NCBI GenBank assembly: GCA_039029355.1
Contig: JBCCGI010000001.1
Span: 223,258 to 287,257, forward strand
Direction: 5' to 3'
DNA length: 64,000 nt
From: JBCCGI01 sp039029355
Lineage (GTDB): Bacteria; Planctomycetota; UBA1135; GCA-002686595
The notes under the pieces are model-generated. The model made no database searches and had not been told where the DNA came from. It was given only the letters and a program-made list of their open reading frames with translations. Positions 7,595-15,922 of the stretch are shown here, in pieces (the first letter of the stretch is position 1; the number at the start of each line of letters is the position of its first letter). The position numbers and the translations under genes are program-made.

Positions 7595-8542
7595 CTAGCT
7601 CCCTCCGGCCAGGGCGCCCGCGTCGAGCACGGTCACCTCGGTCGAGATGGAGTTTTGGCAAGAGGTCGTATGGCAATAGCTGTCAAGGTCCTGGCAGGCG
7701 GCGTCCTCGACGGACAGGGTGACTGAAGCGCCGTCGATCCCCACCTGGTTGGTGAGCTGCCAGCAGATCTTGTCGGGCTGCCAGGTCGAGGGCAGATCTT
7801 CGCCTCGGCCCAGGGGTTCGTAGACGGACCCGGTCCCCCCCTGCACGGAGGGAGGCGAGGCCATCAGAGCAGCGGTGTCGCCGTCGATGTCGAACGCATT
7901 AAGAACACCCGCGACGATCTCGGGATCGAGCGGGTCAGCGGGGTTGGTCTCGGTGACCACGGAATAGAGCCCCATGTAGCCGGTGGCCTGGACCATCGAC
8001 TCGGGGATCGGGGTCTCGAGCAGGATGATCCAGCCGGTGGGATCGGCGCTCGCATTGATGGTGATCGTGGACGCCGAGAGCACCAGGTTCGTGTTGATCG
8101 GCAGGACGACGCCCTGCCACGAGATGCCCATCTCAAAGCCAAAGCCGGGGAACTGGGCGTCGCTCGCGTAGATCGCGGAGACCAGCGTAAGCACGCCCTG
8201 ATCGGTTCTGCCGGAGACGCCGACGCTGACGGCCTGTACGGTCGGGATGCTGTTGGCGTCGAGGGGGTTGCTCCCGCGAGCGAACTCGACCAGATCGTCG
8301 ACGAAATCGCCATCGCTGTCCGGCGTGGTGTCGAGCGTGCCCAGGATCGCCTCCTGGTGCGCGACCAGCCCGTCGCCGTCCAGGTCGGTCGTCATCGGAT
8401 CGTCCCATGCGAGGAGGACTTTTTCGGCAGGGTCCTCCCTAGCGAGCAGCGAGATGCCGGCGGCGATCGCAAGGACCGGCAGCCCAACCTGGATCGAGCG
8501 CACCCTAGACACCGCGTGGGATAGGTAGCGTTTTTTTCTCAT
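7595..8542 (-). CDS. Secreted protein with thrombospondin-3/dockerin-like calcium repeats
   Basis: 315 residues from the ATG at 8542. A basic N-terminus plus hydrophobic stretch (about 16-34) suggests a signal peptide or anchor. DLDGDGLVAHQEAIL (about 53-67) and DSDGDFVDDLVEF (about 75-87) are DxDxDG calcium-binding loops of the TSP3/EF-hand-like type, followed by GSNPLDANS. The remaining 200 residues are beta-rich with no known motif and include four Cys close to the C-terminus, which may form disulfides. Probably an extracellular or surface protein stabilised by calcium. Neighbours give no functional clue. Confidence 0.6.
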   Translation of the reverse strand: MRKKRYLSHAVSRVRSIQVGLPVLAIAAGISLLAREDPAEKVLLAWDDPMTTDLDGDGLVAHQEAILGTLDTTPDSDGDFVDDLVEFARGSNPLDANSIPTVQAVSVGVSGRTDQGVLTLVSAIYASDAQFPGFGFEMGISWQGVVLPINTNLVLSASTITINASADPTGWIILLETPIPESMVQATGYMGLYSVVTETNPADPLDPEIVAGVLNAFDIDGDTAALMASPPSVQGGTGSVYEPLGRGEDLPSTWQPDKICWQLTNQVGIDGASVTLSVEDAACQDLDSYCHTTSCQNSISTEVTVLDAGALAGGS

Positions 8543-8676
8543 TCAAGAAGTGGGGCACGTTCCAGCTTCTTCTCGAGCGCGCGGGCCGGCAGGACGCGTC
8601 GAGAACCGCACCCAGTACGATGTTTGTACCCTAGCGAAGCGTTTGAGGTAACCCCCGCGCGCCGGATTTCGGTGGA

Positions 8677-8710
8677 CCCTACCACCGCGGTGCGCTAGGG
8701 CCGATTTTTT
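8677..8710 (+). terminator. Hairpin followed by T6, without an obvious upstream gene
   Basis: CCCTA (8677-8681) and TAGGG (8696-8700) enclose CACCGCGGTG, and six T residues follow at 8705-8710. This looks like a rho-independent terminator on the plus strand. The only plus-strand sequence before it (8543-8676) carries no recognised gene, so it may end a small RNA, or it may be coincidental. The rest of the 8543-8795 gap shows no clear feature other than a weak candidate tRNA promoter. Confidence 0.4.
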
Positions 8711-8751
8711 CGAAGTCGCAATGCAGACCATTCTATAGACCGAGCTTGGTC

Positions 8752-8780
8752 TTGTGCCCATGGGGGCAGCTCTCCAAACT
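8752..8780 (+). promoter_or_regulatory. Weak candidate promoter for tRNA-Arg
   Basis: TTGTGC (8752-8757) and CAAACT (8775-8780) are separated by 17 bases and would start transcription about 9 bases before the tRNA. Both hexamers match the sigma-70 consensus only partly. Confidence 0.25.
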
Positions 8781-8795
8781 AGGCCGCCCGTTTCG

Positions 8796-8872
8796 GCGCC
8801 CGTAGCTCAGCTGGATAGAGCGCTTGCCTCCGGAGCAAGAGGTCACAGGTTCGAATCCTGTCGGGCGCACCA
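8796..8872 (+). tRNA. tRNA-Arg (anticodon CCG)
   Basis: A full cloverleaf can be drawn: acceptor GCGCCCG (8796-8802) with CGGGCGC (8862-8868), D stem GCTC/GAGC, anticodon stem CTTGC/GCAAG (8823-8827/8835-8839) with loop C-T-CCG-G-A, and T stem ACAGG/CCTGT with loop TTCGAAT. The anticodon CCG at 8830-8832 reads CGG (Arg). Discriminator A is followed by an encoded CCA (8870-8872). It is a single isolated tRNA gene. Confidence 0.97.
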
Positions 8873-8900
8873 CCGGCGCCGAATCGCGCTCTGGAGCGGC

Positions 8901-9584
8901 CTACGCGGCCGGACGGGCACCGTCGATCCGTTCGAGCATCGCGCGCCGTCGCGCCTCGACGTACGCACGTACGGCCGCCTGGGCGTCGCGGAAGGACGCC
9001 TCTTCCGCCTCGAAACGGATTCCGTACTGAACGGCGGGGCGCTCGAGCCGCCGGTACCGCACGTTTCCCCAGAAGCAGAGACGGCGATCGACGCCTGGCA
9101 GCCGCAGTTCGAGCCGCAGCCGCTGCAGCGTGCAGAGGGTCCACTCGTCTTCCTTGCCCACCAGGAAGCTCAGGCCGCTCTCGGAGATGTCCCGCAGCAA
9201 GGCGAACACCCGCGGCCCGGAGCCGTCGTCCGCCCGCACGACGACGCGGACCGGCTCGCCGGGGTCGGGCGTGACGCGGAAGGCGGCGCGCCGGTTGACC
9301 GCCGCGTCGAAGGCGGCGCCGTCGGCGCGATCGAGCTGGAAGCGGTACACGCGTTGGTCGCCGACCTCCGTGCGCAGCAGCACGAAGCCGCGCACGCGCG
9401 CCTCGCCCTGGACCCTCGGGCCGTGAAAACCGAGGTCAACGCTCTGCCCCACCGAGAGCACCGGCGCCGCGTCCGCCGGGAAGGCGACCTGCGCCTCGCT
9501 CCAGTTGATCTGGTCGACGGGCGCGTCGAACGCGTCGCCGGGGCGCGGCGCGATACGAACGTACAGCTCGGGGGACGGTTCCAT
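8901..9584 (-). CDS. PilZ-domain protein (c-di-GMP effector)
   Basis: 227 residues from the ATG at 9584. Residues 1-95 form a beta-rich domain like the YcgR N-terminal (PilZN) region. A PilZ domain follows with the RxxxR signature NRRAAFRV (R99/R103) and the DxSxxG signature DISESGLSF (D132-G137), the residues that bind cyclic di-GMP. It ends in a helical tail rich in Arg/Ala. Cytoplasmic, with no signal peptide. The partner is unknown: neither flagellar nor cellulose genes are in the window. A glycan or motility role is possible, but context gives little. Confidence 0.85.
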   Translation of the reverse strand: MEPSPELYVRIAPRPGDAFDAPVDQINWSEAQVAFPADAAPVLSVGQSVDLGFHGPRVQGEARVRGFVLLRTEVGDQRVYRFQLDRADGAAFDAAVNRRAAFRVTPDPGEPVRVVVRADDGSGPRVFALLRDISESGLSFLVGKEDEWTLCTLQRLRLELRLPGVDRRLCFWGNVRYRRLERPAVQYGIRFEAEEASFRDAQAAVRAYVEARRRAMLERIDGARPAA

Positions 9585-9612
9585 GGCGCGGGGTACCGGT
9601 CCGGAAAGGACC

Positions 9613-9637
9613 GCAGGGCGACGATCGTCCGCCCTGC
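9613..9637 (-). terminator. Terminator after the radical SAM gene
   Basis: GCAGGGCG (9613-9620) pairs with CGCCCTGC (9630-9637), and the loop ACGATCGTC can pair further with itself. It lies 21 bases past the stop at 9659, and on the minus strand is followed by GGTCCTTTCC. Confidence 0.6.
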
Positions 9638-9658
9638 TCCCCGCGCTTCAGGGAATCC

Positions 9659-11224
9659 CTAATCCATGTGCGAGACGACGCGCTCGTCGCCCATCTGCAG
9701 GCTCAGGGCCAGCTGCTTGGGCTTGAGGAAGCGATCCACATACTTCGCGAAGAGCGCCTCGTAGACGCGCAGCACGCCCTTCGTCGACAGCCGGTACACA
9801 AAATCGACCGACGCCCAGTAGCGCGGGCCGCGCAGTCCCTGCGCGTGCGCGTACAGCTTGGCCTGCTCGGCGACCATGTACTCGCTCCACAGCATGTACA
9901 TGATCAGGTACAGCTTCGACATCAGACGCCAGTGCACGGCGCGGCGCGCGAACTTCTCGAGCCACGGGAAGCGCACGACGAGCGGGAACCACTTGTGGAT
10001 GTTCTCGAGCACGTGCTTGTTCTCGAACTCGATCGAGGACGTGCGGTTGAACTTCACCGGGAAGTCGTCGTACCCCGCAACGGCGAAGCCCATGTCCTGG
10101 GTCATGTCGTTGATGTCGAACTCGGGGTACGGCTGCATGATCGAGACCAGCGGATGGTCGACCTTGCACTCGACGTTGAGCAGGATCGTCTCCCACTCGT
10201 CGTCGATGGTGCCGCCGGGGCCGCCGATCATGTTCAGCGAGCCGAGCCGGATGCCGTACTTCTTGATCCAGGCGGCCGAATCGACCAGCTGCTTGCGGGT
10301 CGTGTTCTTGCGGAAGACGGCGTTGCGGACGTAGTCGTTGGCCGCCTCGAACGCGATGCGGGCGTACACACACCCGGCCTTCGAGAGCATCTCGATGTGC
10401 TTCTCGGTCGTCATGTTCGCCATCAGGATGACGTCGAACGGGAGGCCGACCTCCTTGGGGTAGCGCTCGCAGAACTCCTCGAGCCAGTCGTTCTTCAGGT
10501 TGAAGATGTCGTCGAGGAAGTGGACGAACTTCAGCGGGTACTTCGAGCGCACGTCGTTGATCTCGGCGATGACGTGGCTCACCGAGCGCTTGCGCGTGTA
10601 CTCCTTGTTGCGTGCGCCGTAGACCTTCTTCTTCCACGCGTGGTGGAAGCAGAACGAGCAGTTCATCGGGCAGCCGCGCTGCGTCACGAAGACCTTGCGG
10701 TCGCTGTTGCGGTAGATCGAGCCGGTCTTGTAGACGATCTCGCGGTCGGGGAAGCCGAGCTCGTCGAGGTCTTGGATCAGCGGCCGCTGGGGGTTCTTGA
10801 CGATCTCGCCATCTGACTTCTTGAACCAGAAGTTAGCGGTCTCGTAGATATCCTCGCCCGCCTCCATGCGGTTGAGCAGATCGACCACCGCGCCCTCGCC
10901 CTCGCCGCGGCAGATAGCGTCGGCGCCCTCGGTGATCTCGAGGTACTCGGGCGAGAAGGTCGGGTGCGGGCCGCCGAAGACCGACAGCGCGCTGGGCGCG
11001 GCCGCCTTCACCTGACGGTTGATGTCGGCGAAGAAGAGGTGCATCCCCGTCGTGACCGAGTAGCAGACCACGTCGGGGTCGTACTCCTTGACCTTGTCGA
11101 GCCACTTCTTGTCCGGGATAAACAGCGCCTCCGCCTCGTGGCCGGCATTCTTGATGGCTCGCGAGAGCCACATCATGCCGAGCATCTCTTGGGGCAGATA
11201 TTCGTTGACGAACAGGACCTTCAT
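9659..11224 (-). CDS. B12-binding-domain radical SAM enzyme
   Basis: 521 residues from the ATG at 11224. Residues 1-130 are a cobalamin-binding Rossmann domain (MKVLFVNEYLPQEML ... VFGGPHPTFSPEY). The radical SAM core begins near 185 with TQRGCPMNCSFCFHH, giving the CxxxCxxC [4Fe-4S] site; AGCVYARIAFEA and GSLNMIGGPGGT are typical later barrel motifs. The C-terminal 130 residues are helical with aromatic, partly hydrophobic stretches. Such enzymes modify lipids, hopanoids, peptides or antibiotics by methylation, cyclisation or rearrangement; the substrate cannot be read from the sequence. It appears to be a single-gene transcript with a terminator downstream. A second, distinct member lies at 20030-21412. 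Confidence 0.85.
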   Translation of the reverse strand: MKVLFVNEYLPQEMLGMMWLSRAIKNAGHEAEALFIPDKKWLDKVKEYDPDVVCYSVTTGMHLFFADINRQVKAAAPSALSVFGGPHPTFSPEYLEITEGADAICRGEGEGAVVDLLNRMEAGEDIYETANFWFKKSDGEIVKNPQRPLIQDLDELGFPDREIVYKTGSIYRNSDRKVFVTQRGCPMNCSFCFHHAWKKKVYGARNKEYTRKRSVSHVIAEINDVRSKYPLKFVHFLDDIFNLKNDWLEEFCERYPKEVGLPFDVILMANMTTEKHIEMLSKAGCVYARIAFEAANDYVRNAVFRKNTTRKQLVDSAAWIKKYGIRLGSLNMIGGPGGTIDDEWETILLNVECKVDHPLVSIMQPYPEFDINDMTQDMGFAVAGYDDFPVKFNRTSSIEFENKHVLENIHKWFPLVVRFPWLEKFARRAVHWRLMSKLYLIMYMLWSEYMVAEQAKLYAHAQGLRGPRYWASVDFVYRLSTKGVLRVYEALFAKYVDRFLKPKQLALSLQMGDERVVSHMD

Positions 11225-11576
11225 GACCGCTGAGGGGGTGGAATCTAGGCGCTAGGTGCTGTGGATCCGGGCCAGAGGCAGCCGCCGCGACGCCTCGACG
11301 GAGGCATGGCGGGCAGCCGCGAGCCCTGAAGTATATCGGCCCCTGGGCTTCCCGGCGCCGATACCCGCTGTCGGTTTCGGATCAGATTTCCTACTCGGAG
11401 GCCGGGTTGCGGCCCCGGGGGCCGGATGCGGCGCCCTGGCGAGCTCCGCCGGCCGGCGGACCGGGCCGGATCCCGATCGAATCCAGACCGGGAAGAAGCT
11501 TCCCGGAAGGCCGCGCGGCGCCTGTTGCGGGCGCGGGGACCGCCCCCGCGTCGCTTGAGCCGCCGGCGGCGCGGGC
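11225..11576. other. 352-base intergenic region with GC hairpins, no gene seen
   Basis: No coding frame with the local codon bias was found. Two compact hairpins are visible: CCGGGAAG-AAG-CTTCCCGG (11488-11506) and CGCGGGG/CCCCGCG (11532-11550). The latter lies 27 bases past the stop of the sulfatase-fold gene (11577) and may help terminate it. Neither is followed by a T-run. Confidence 0.5.
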
Positions 11577-12974
11577 TCAGTCCTGCTCGACCTCGTCGAC
11601 GTAGCCCAGGGCCTGCAGCTCGCGGCGCGCCGCCTGATCCAGGCTGTCCAGATCCACCGCCGCACCGGGCAGCGCCACGCGGGCCACCTGCGCGTCGCGG
11701 TGAGCGCGCCGCAACGCTACAGCCTGGGGCCGTCCCTCCTCCGACCGCAACGGGTAGGGGTTCAGCTCGGCTCCGTCTTCGCTCAGGTGGACCACCTGGC
11801 CGCTGCCCTCGGCCTCGGTGACCTTCCAGTCCGGGCCGATCAGGGTGAGGATCGAGTCGCGCTCCGCCAGGACCACGCGCTCGGCGGGCAGCGCCTGCGC
11901 CAGCGACCGCCCGCCGCGCCAGGGCTCGATGTCGAGCCCGACGTAGTCGAGCACGGTCGCCGGGTAGTCGATCACCGAGGCGACGCCCTGCTCGCGCTCG
12001 CCGGCGCGGTAGCCGTCGGGGAAGCGGATCAGGAGCGGGATGCGCAGACCCTCCTCGTACATCCCGCCATGCCCGCCCACCAGCCCGCGCTGGCCGAGCG
12101 ACTCGCCGTGATCCGCCGTCAGGATCAGCAGCGAACGGTCCAGCAGCCCTTCGGCGCGCCAGCCCTCGATCCAGTCCTCCAGCACGCCGTCGATGTAGCG
12201 CACGCCGCCGTCGTAGAGCGCGACCATGCCCTCGACCTGGTCGTCGGTCAGCGAGCCCTTGCCCAGCCAGACCGGCGCGCAGGGGACGTCGGCGAGCCGC
12301 TCGCGGGCGTCCGCCAGGAACATCGTGTCGAACGGGGGCGGCGGGTCGTAGAAGCCGCGGAAGCCCTGCCCGAAGGCCGCGGTGTGGACGTCGAAGAGGT
12401 GCGCGAAGAGGAAGAGCGGGCGGTTTGGGTTGTGGCCCTCCAGGCCCGCGCGGAGGTGGAGCGTGGCCTGCTCGGCGTTCTTGTGCGCGCGATAGACCTC
12501 GAACCCGCGCCGGAAGCCGTAGCGCGCACCGAGCCACTCGCCGAAGTAGAAGCCCAGCGTGCGGTAGCCGTGCTCCCGCAGCCGCTCCGCGAGCATCGGC
12601 ACCTGCGGCGAAACGGCCTTCTTCGCGTCGACGACCCCGTGTTCGGCCGGCTCTAGGCCGGTCATCATCGACATGTGGGCGATCAGCGTCCACGGGGCGG
12701 TCGTGTAGGCGCGGTCGAACACCAGGCACTCCTGCGCCAGGCGGTCGAGGTAGGGCGAGGTGTCGCGTTCGTAGCCGTAGAGCCCCAGATGATCGGCACG
12801 TAGCGTGTCGATAGACAGCAGGATCACCGAGGGCGGCGGCTGCGAGCCGCGGGAGCCCGCGCTGGCGGCACCGCCGGGAGCGGAGGTGCCGCCGGCCTCG
12901 CCGGCTCCTTCGCCGCCGCCGCAGGCGCTGAGAAGCCCGATGAGCAGGGCGGATGCGCGTACCAGAGCTCGCAT
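11577..12974 (-). CDS. Sulfatase-fold lipoprotein with Thr nucleophile position (copy A)
   Basis: 465 residues from the ATG at 12974, starting with a lipoprotein signal (ALLIGLLSAC, Cys 18). SVILLSIDTLRADHLGLYGY is the N-terminal metal-binding core of the alkaline phosphatase/sulfatase superfamily, and LTADHGESLGQRG supplies the C-terminal Asp-His pair. At the nucleophile site the sequence is APWTLIAHMSMMTG: Thr replaces the Cys/Ser of CxPxR, and Pro and Arg are also absent. Annotation as sulfatase would be by fold only; Thr is the nucleophile in phosphoethanolamine transferases and LtaS. It ends with ELQALGYVDE, a short tail shared by the other copies. Tandem with a close paralogue at 13006-14343. 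Confidence 0.8.
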   Translation of the reverse strand: MRALVRASALLIGLLSACGGGEGAGEAGGTSAPGGAASAGSRGSQPPPSVILLSIDTLRADHLGLYGYERDTSPYLDRLAQECLVFDRAYTTAPWTLIAHMSMMTGLEPAEHGVVDAKKAVSPQVPMLAERLREHGYRTLGFYFGEWLGARYGFRRGFEVYRAHKNAEQATLHLRAGLEGHNPNRPLFLFAHLFDVHTAAFGQGFRGFYDPPPPFDTMFLADARERLADVPCAPVWLGKGSLTDDQVEGMVALYDGGVRYIDGVLEDWIEGWRAEGLLDRSLLILTADHGESLGQRGLVGGHGGMYEEGLRIPLLIRFPDGYRAGEREQGVASVIDYPATVLDYVGLDIEPWRGGRSLAQALPAERVVLAERDSILTLIGPDWKVTEAEGSGQVVHLSEDGAELNPYPLRSEEGRPQAVALRRAHRDAQVARVALPGAAVDLDSLDQAARRELQALGYVDEVEQD

Positions 12975-13005
12975 GGCGGGCAGAGGATACCCCGCGGCGC
13001 GGGCT

Positions 13006-14343
13006 CTAGTCGCCGAGCTCTCCCGCGTAGCCCAGGTTGCGGAGCTCGGCGCGCGTCGCCTCGTCGAGCTCGCGCAGCTCGACCGCCTGCCCCGGCAGCG
13101 GCGCCCGGGCGGCCAGCTGCTCCTCGTACCGGCGCCGCAGGTCGCGGATCGCAGCGCGCATCTCCTCGGACTCGACGGAGTAGGGAGCGACCTCTCCCGC
13201 GTCCTCGGCCAGGTTGAAGGCGAGCCGTTCCGCGCCGGTCTGGTTGAGCTTCCACGTGCCCCCCACCAGCGCGCGCTGCGCCCGCACGACCCGCTCGGGG
13301 AGCGGGGGGAGCCGCAGCGAGTGGCCCGAGCGCCACGGCTCGGCGGAGAGCCCCGCGATCTCCAGGAACGTCGGCGCGAAGTCGACCACCGACACCACCC
13401 CCGGCTCGCGCTCGCCCGCGCGATGTCCGTCGGGGAAGCGGACCATCAGCGGGATGCGCAGGCCCTCCTCGTACATCCCGCCGTGTCCGCCGACCCGGCC
13501 GCGCTGGCCGAGGGACTCGCCGTGGTCCGAGGTGATCAAGAGCAGCGAGCGGTCGAGCAGCCCGTCGGCCCGCCAGCCCTCGACCCAATCCGACAGCATC
13601 GCGTCGGCGTGGCGTACGCCGCCGTCGTAGAGCGCGACCAGGGCTTCGACCTCGTCGTCGTTCAGCGGCCGGCCCTTGCCGTCCCACACCGACCGACAGT
13701 CCACGTGCGCGAGCCGCTCGCGCGCGTCGGCGATGAACTGCGTGTCGTAGGGCTCGGGCGGGTCGTAGAAGCCGCGGAAGTCCGGCGTGAAGGGCGCGGT
13801 GTGGACGTCGAAGATGTGGAGGAACAGGAACAGCGGCCGGGCCGGGTTGTGCTCCGCGAGCGCCTCGCCCACGGCGGCGCGCGCCTCCTCCGGCGTGTCG
13901 TAGCCGCGGTACACATCGAAGCCACGATCGAAGCCGTAGCGCGGCTCGACCCACGAGCCGCTGTAGAAGCCGATCGTCCGATAGCCGGCTTCGCGCAGGC
14001 GCACGGCCACCGGCGGCACCTCGGGCGACAGCGCCAGGTTGGGCTGCACCACGCCGTGCTCCTCGGGCTCGAGCCCGGTCATCATCGACATGTGCGCGAC
14101 CAAGGTCCACGCGGCGGTCGTGTAGGCGCGGTCGAAGACGAGGCACTCGTCGGCCAGGCGGTCGAGGTACGGGGAGGTGTCGCGCCCGTAGCCGTAGAGC
14201 CCCAGGTGATCGGCGCGCAGCGTGTCGACCGACACGAGGATCACCGACGGGGGTGCCTCGCCGGAGCCCGAGGGGTCGGACGCCCCTCCCCCGCCACACC
14301 CCGCTAGGACCACGGCGGCGGCCGTCCAAAACGTGCTGCGCAT
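13006..14343 (-). CDS. Sulfatase-fold lipoprotein with Thr nucleophile position (copy B)
   Basis: 445 residues from the ATG at 14343, chosen because a lipoprotein signal follows (MRSTFWTAAAVVLAGC); the open frame upstream is unrelated. It is highly similar to copy A along its length (SVDTLRADHLGLYGY, AAWTLVAHMSMMTG, ITSDHGESLGQRG, VGGHGGMYEEGLRIPL), so the two arose by tandem duplication. The nucleophile position is again Thr, not Cys/Ser. It ends ELRNLGYAGE. Divergent from the SGNH hydrolase gene, whose ATG is 43 bases away, so the promoters must be closely packed. Probably a periplasmic or surface phospho- or sulfo-ester hydrolase or transferase; the substrate is unknown. Confidence 0.8.
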   Translation of the reverse strand: MRSTFWTAAAVVLAGCGGGGASDPSGSGEAPPSVILVSVDTLRADHLGLYGYGRDTSPYLDRLADECLVFDRAYTTAAWTLVAHMSMMTGLEPEEHGVVQPNLALSPEVPPVAVRLREAGYRTIGFYSGSWVEPRYGFDRGFDVYRGYDTPEEARAAVGEALAEHNPARPLFLFLHIFDVHTAPFTPDFRGFYDPPEPYDTQFIADARERLAHVDCRSVWDGKGRPLNDDEVEALVALYDGGVRHADAMLSDWVEGWRADGLLDRSLLLITSDHGESLGQRGRVGGHGGMYEEGLRIPLMVRFPDGHRAGEREPGVVSVVDFAPTFLEIAGLSAEPWRSGHSLRLPPLPERVVRAQRALVGGTWKLNQTGAERLAFNLAEDAGEVAPYSVESEEMRAAIRDLRRRYEEQLAARAPLPGQAVELRELDEATRAELRNLGYAGELGD

Positions 14344-14386
14344 CCCGAGGAAGATACCCCCCCGGCCGGTAAGATCGCCCGCCACC

Positions 14387-15922
14387 ATGCCGCAAACCGG
14401 CGCCGACATCGCACGCGGGCGACGCATCGTGGCCCTCCTGGCGGGCCTGTGCGCGGCCCTGACCGCGGCCTGCGTGCTGCTGTTCGCGACGCGTTCGCGG
14501 GGGGCTGGGCTGGACGATGTGAACGCGCTCTTCGCGAACGACGAGGTGCGCGAAGCGCTGCTCGCCAAGCTCATCCAGGGCACGCCGGCGGGCCTGGACT
14601 CGCATCCCGACGCGGAGGTCGCTTACCTGAACCTGCCCGGCGAGGCCACGAGCAGCACGCTGGGACACGCGGTCGACGTGAACCCGATGGGGATGCGCGA
14701 GCGCCCCTACGCGCTCCCCAAGCCGCCCGGCACGCTGCGGGTGGTCGTGCTCGGCGACTCCTACGTGTTCGGCTGGGGCGTGGCCGCCGAGGAGCGCCTC
14801 GGCGTGCACCTCGAAGCGGCGCTGCGCGAGGGGGCGTCTGACCTCTCGGGCGAGGTCGAGTGCCTGCACCTGGCCGTGGCCAGCTGGAACGTCGTGGCCG
14901 AGTGCGCCTGGCTGCTGCGGCAGCTCGAAGCGCTGCGCCCGGACCTCGTGCTCCACGTGACCGCCGAGAACGACCTGAGCGAAACCGCCGGCGTGCGCGG
15001 CTTCGGCGGCATGTCGACCTTCGTGCCGGCGCGCCGGGCAGAGGCCGACTCGCGCATCCACTCCGGCGCACCGCGCAAGCTGGGCGTGCAGGGCACCAAT
15101 TTCCTCGCCTTCGGGCTCGACCACGAGAGCCGCACGCGCCTCGACGAGGCCGCCGGGTGGATCCGCCGCGTGCAGGACGCGGTGCGCGAGCAGGGCGGCG
15201 AGTACGTGCTGATCGCGAACTGGGACTACCTCGGCGGCGTGCTGGCGCGCCATTGGGAGGGGCTGGTGCCGGAGGAGCGCTTCCTGTTCCTGCCGAGCAC
15301 GTTCGTCGCGGCGCCCGAGCTCCGCATCTCGCGCGACGACCGCCACTGGAGCGCGGAGGGGCACGCGCGGCTGGCGCGGATGCTGTACGGCTACGCGGCG
15401 GCGCGCGGGTTGGTTCCCGGAGCTGCGCTGGCGGTCGACAGCGGCCAGGCACGCGAGGCCGAGGCCTTCTTCGCGGAGGGCCGCGCCGACGCGGAGGGCA
15501 TGGCCGGCGACGACCGCGGCGGGGACCTGGGGCGCCTTCTGACCGCCGTTGACCTCGACGCCATCGACCCGGCCGAGGCGCTGCAGGTCCACGGCGGGAT
15601 CGACGTCGAGGGGCGGGTCTCGCCGTACGCGTCGGTCCTCCTGCGGCGCGGCGACGCCACGCGGATCGAGGTCGAGGCCGAGGACGTATCGCTCCTCGCG
15701 CTGCGCGGTGCGCGCGTGGAGGTGTTCGTCGAGGAGCACTCGGTGGGGACGCTCGAGCTCGGCCGCGGAGCCCCGCTCGCGCTCGACGCCGCCCTCCCGG
15801 AAGACGTCCAGGACCGCGACTTCCTCAGCGTCCGCTTCCGCAGCTCGGACTACATCTACGCCGGCGACGACCTGCGTCGCTGCATCAGCTTCCGCCTGCG
15901 GCGGGTCGCGCTCGTTCCCTAG
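14387..15922 (+). CDS. Membrane-anchored SGNH/GDSL-family hydrolase
   Basis: 511 residues from the ATG at 14387. A transmembrane segment or signal anchor spans about residues 12-33 (RIVALLAGLCAALTAACVLL). The SGNH core has VVLGDSYVFGWG (Ser125 nucleophile), TAENDLSE as the block III Asn, and SRDDRHWSAEGHARLA with the catalytic Asp and His, so all catalytic elements are present. The last 130 residues are beta-rich and unassigned. This family includes O-acetyl esterases acting on polysaccharides, plausible here next to glycosyltransferases and sulfatase-fold enzymes. Its stop overlaps the convergent GT4 gene by 4 bases. Confidence 0.8.
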   Translation: MPQTGADIARGRRIVALLAGLCAALTAACVLLFATRSRGAGLDDVNALFANDEVREALLAKLIQGTPAGLDSHPDAEVAYLNLPGEATSSTLGHAVDVNPMGMRERPYALPKPPGTLRVVVLGDSYVFGWGVAAEERLGVHLEAALREGASDLSGEVECLHLAVASWNVVAECAWLLRQLEALRPDLVLHVTAENDLSETAGVRGFGGMSTFVPARRAEADSRIHSGAPRKLGVQGTNFLAFGLDHESRTRLDEAAGWIRRVQDAVREQGGEYVLIANWDYLGGVLARHWEGLVPEERFLFLPSTFVAAPELRISRDDRHWSAEGHARLARMLYGYAAARGLVPGAALAVDSGQAREAEAFFAEGRADAEGMAGDDRGGDLGRLLTAVDLDAIDPAEALQVHGGIDVEGRVSPYASVLLRRGDATRIEVEAEDVSLLALRGARVEVFVEEHSVGTLELGRGAPLALDAALPEDVQDRDFLSVRFRSSDYIYAGDDLRRCISFRLRRVALVP

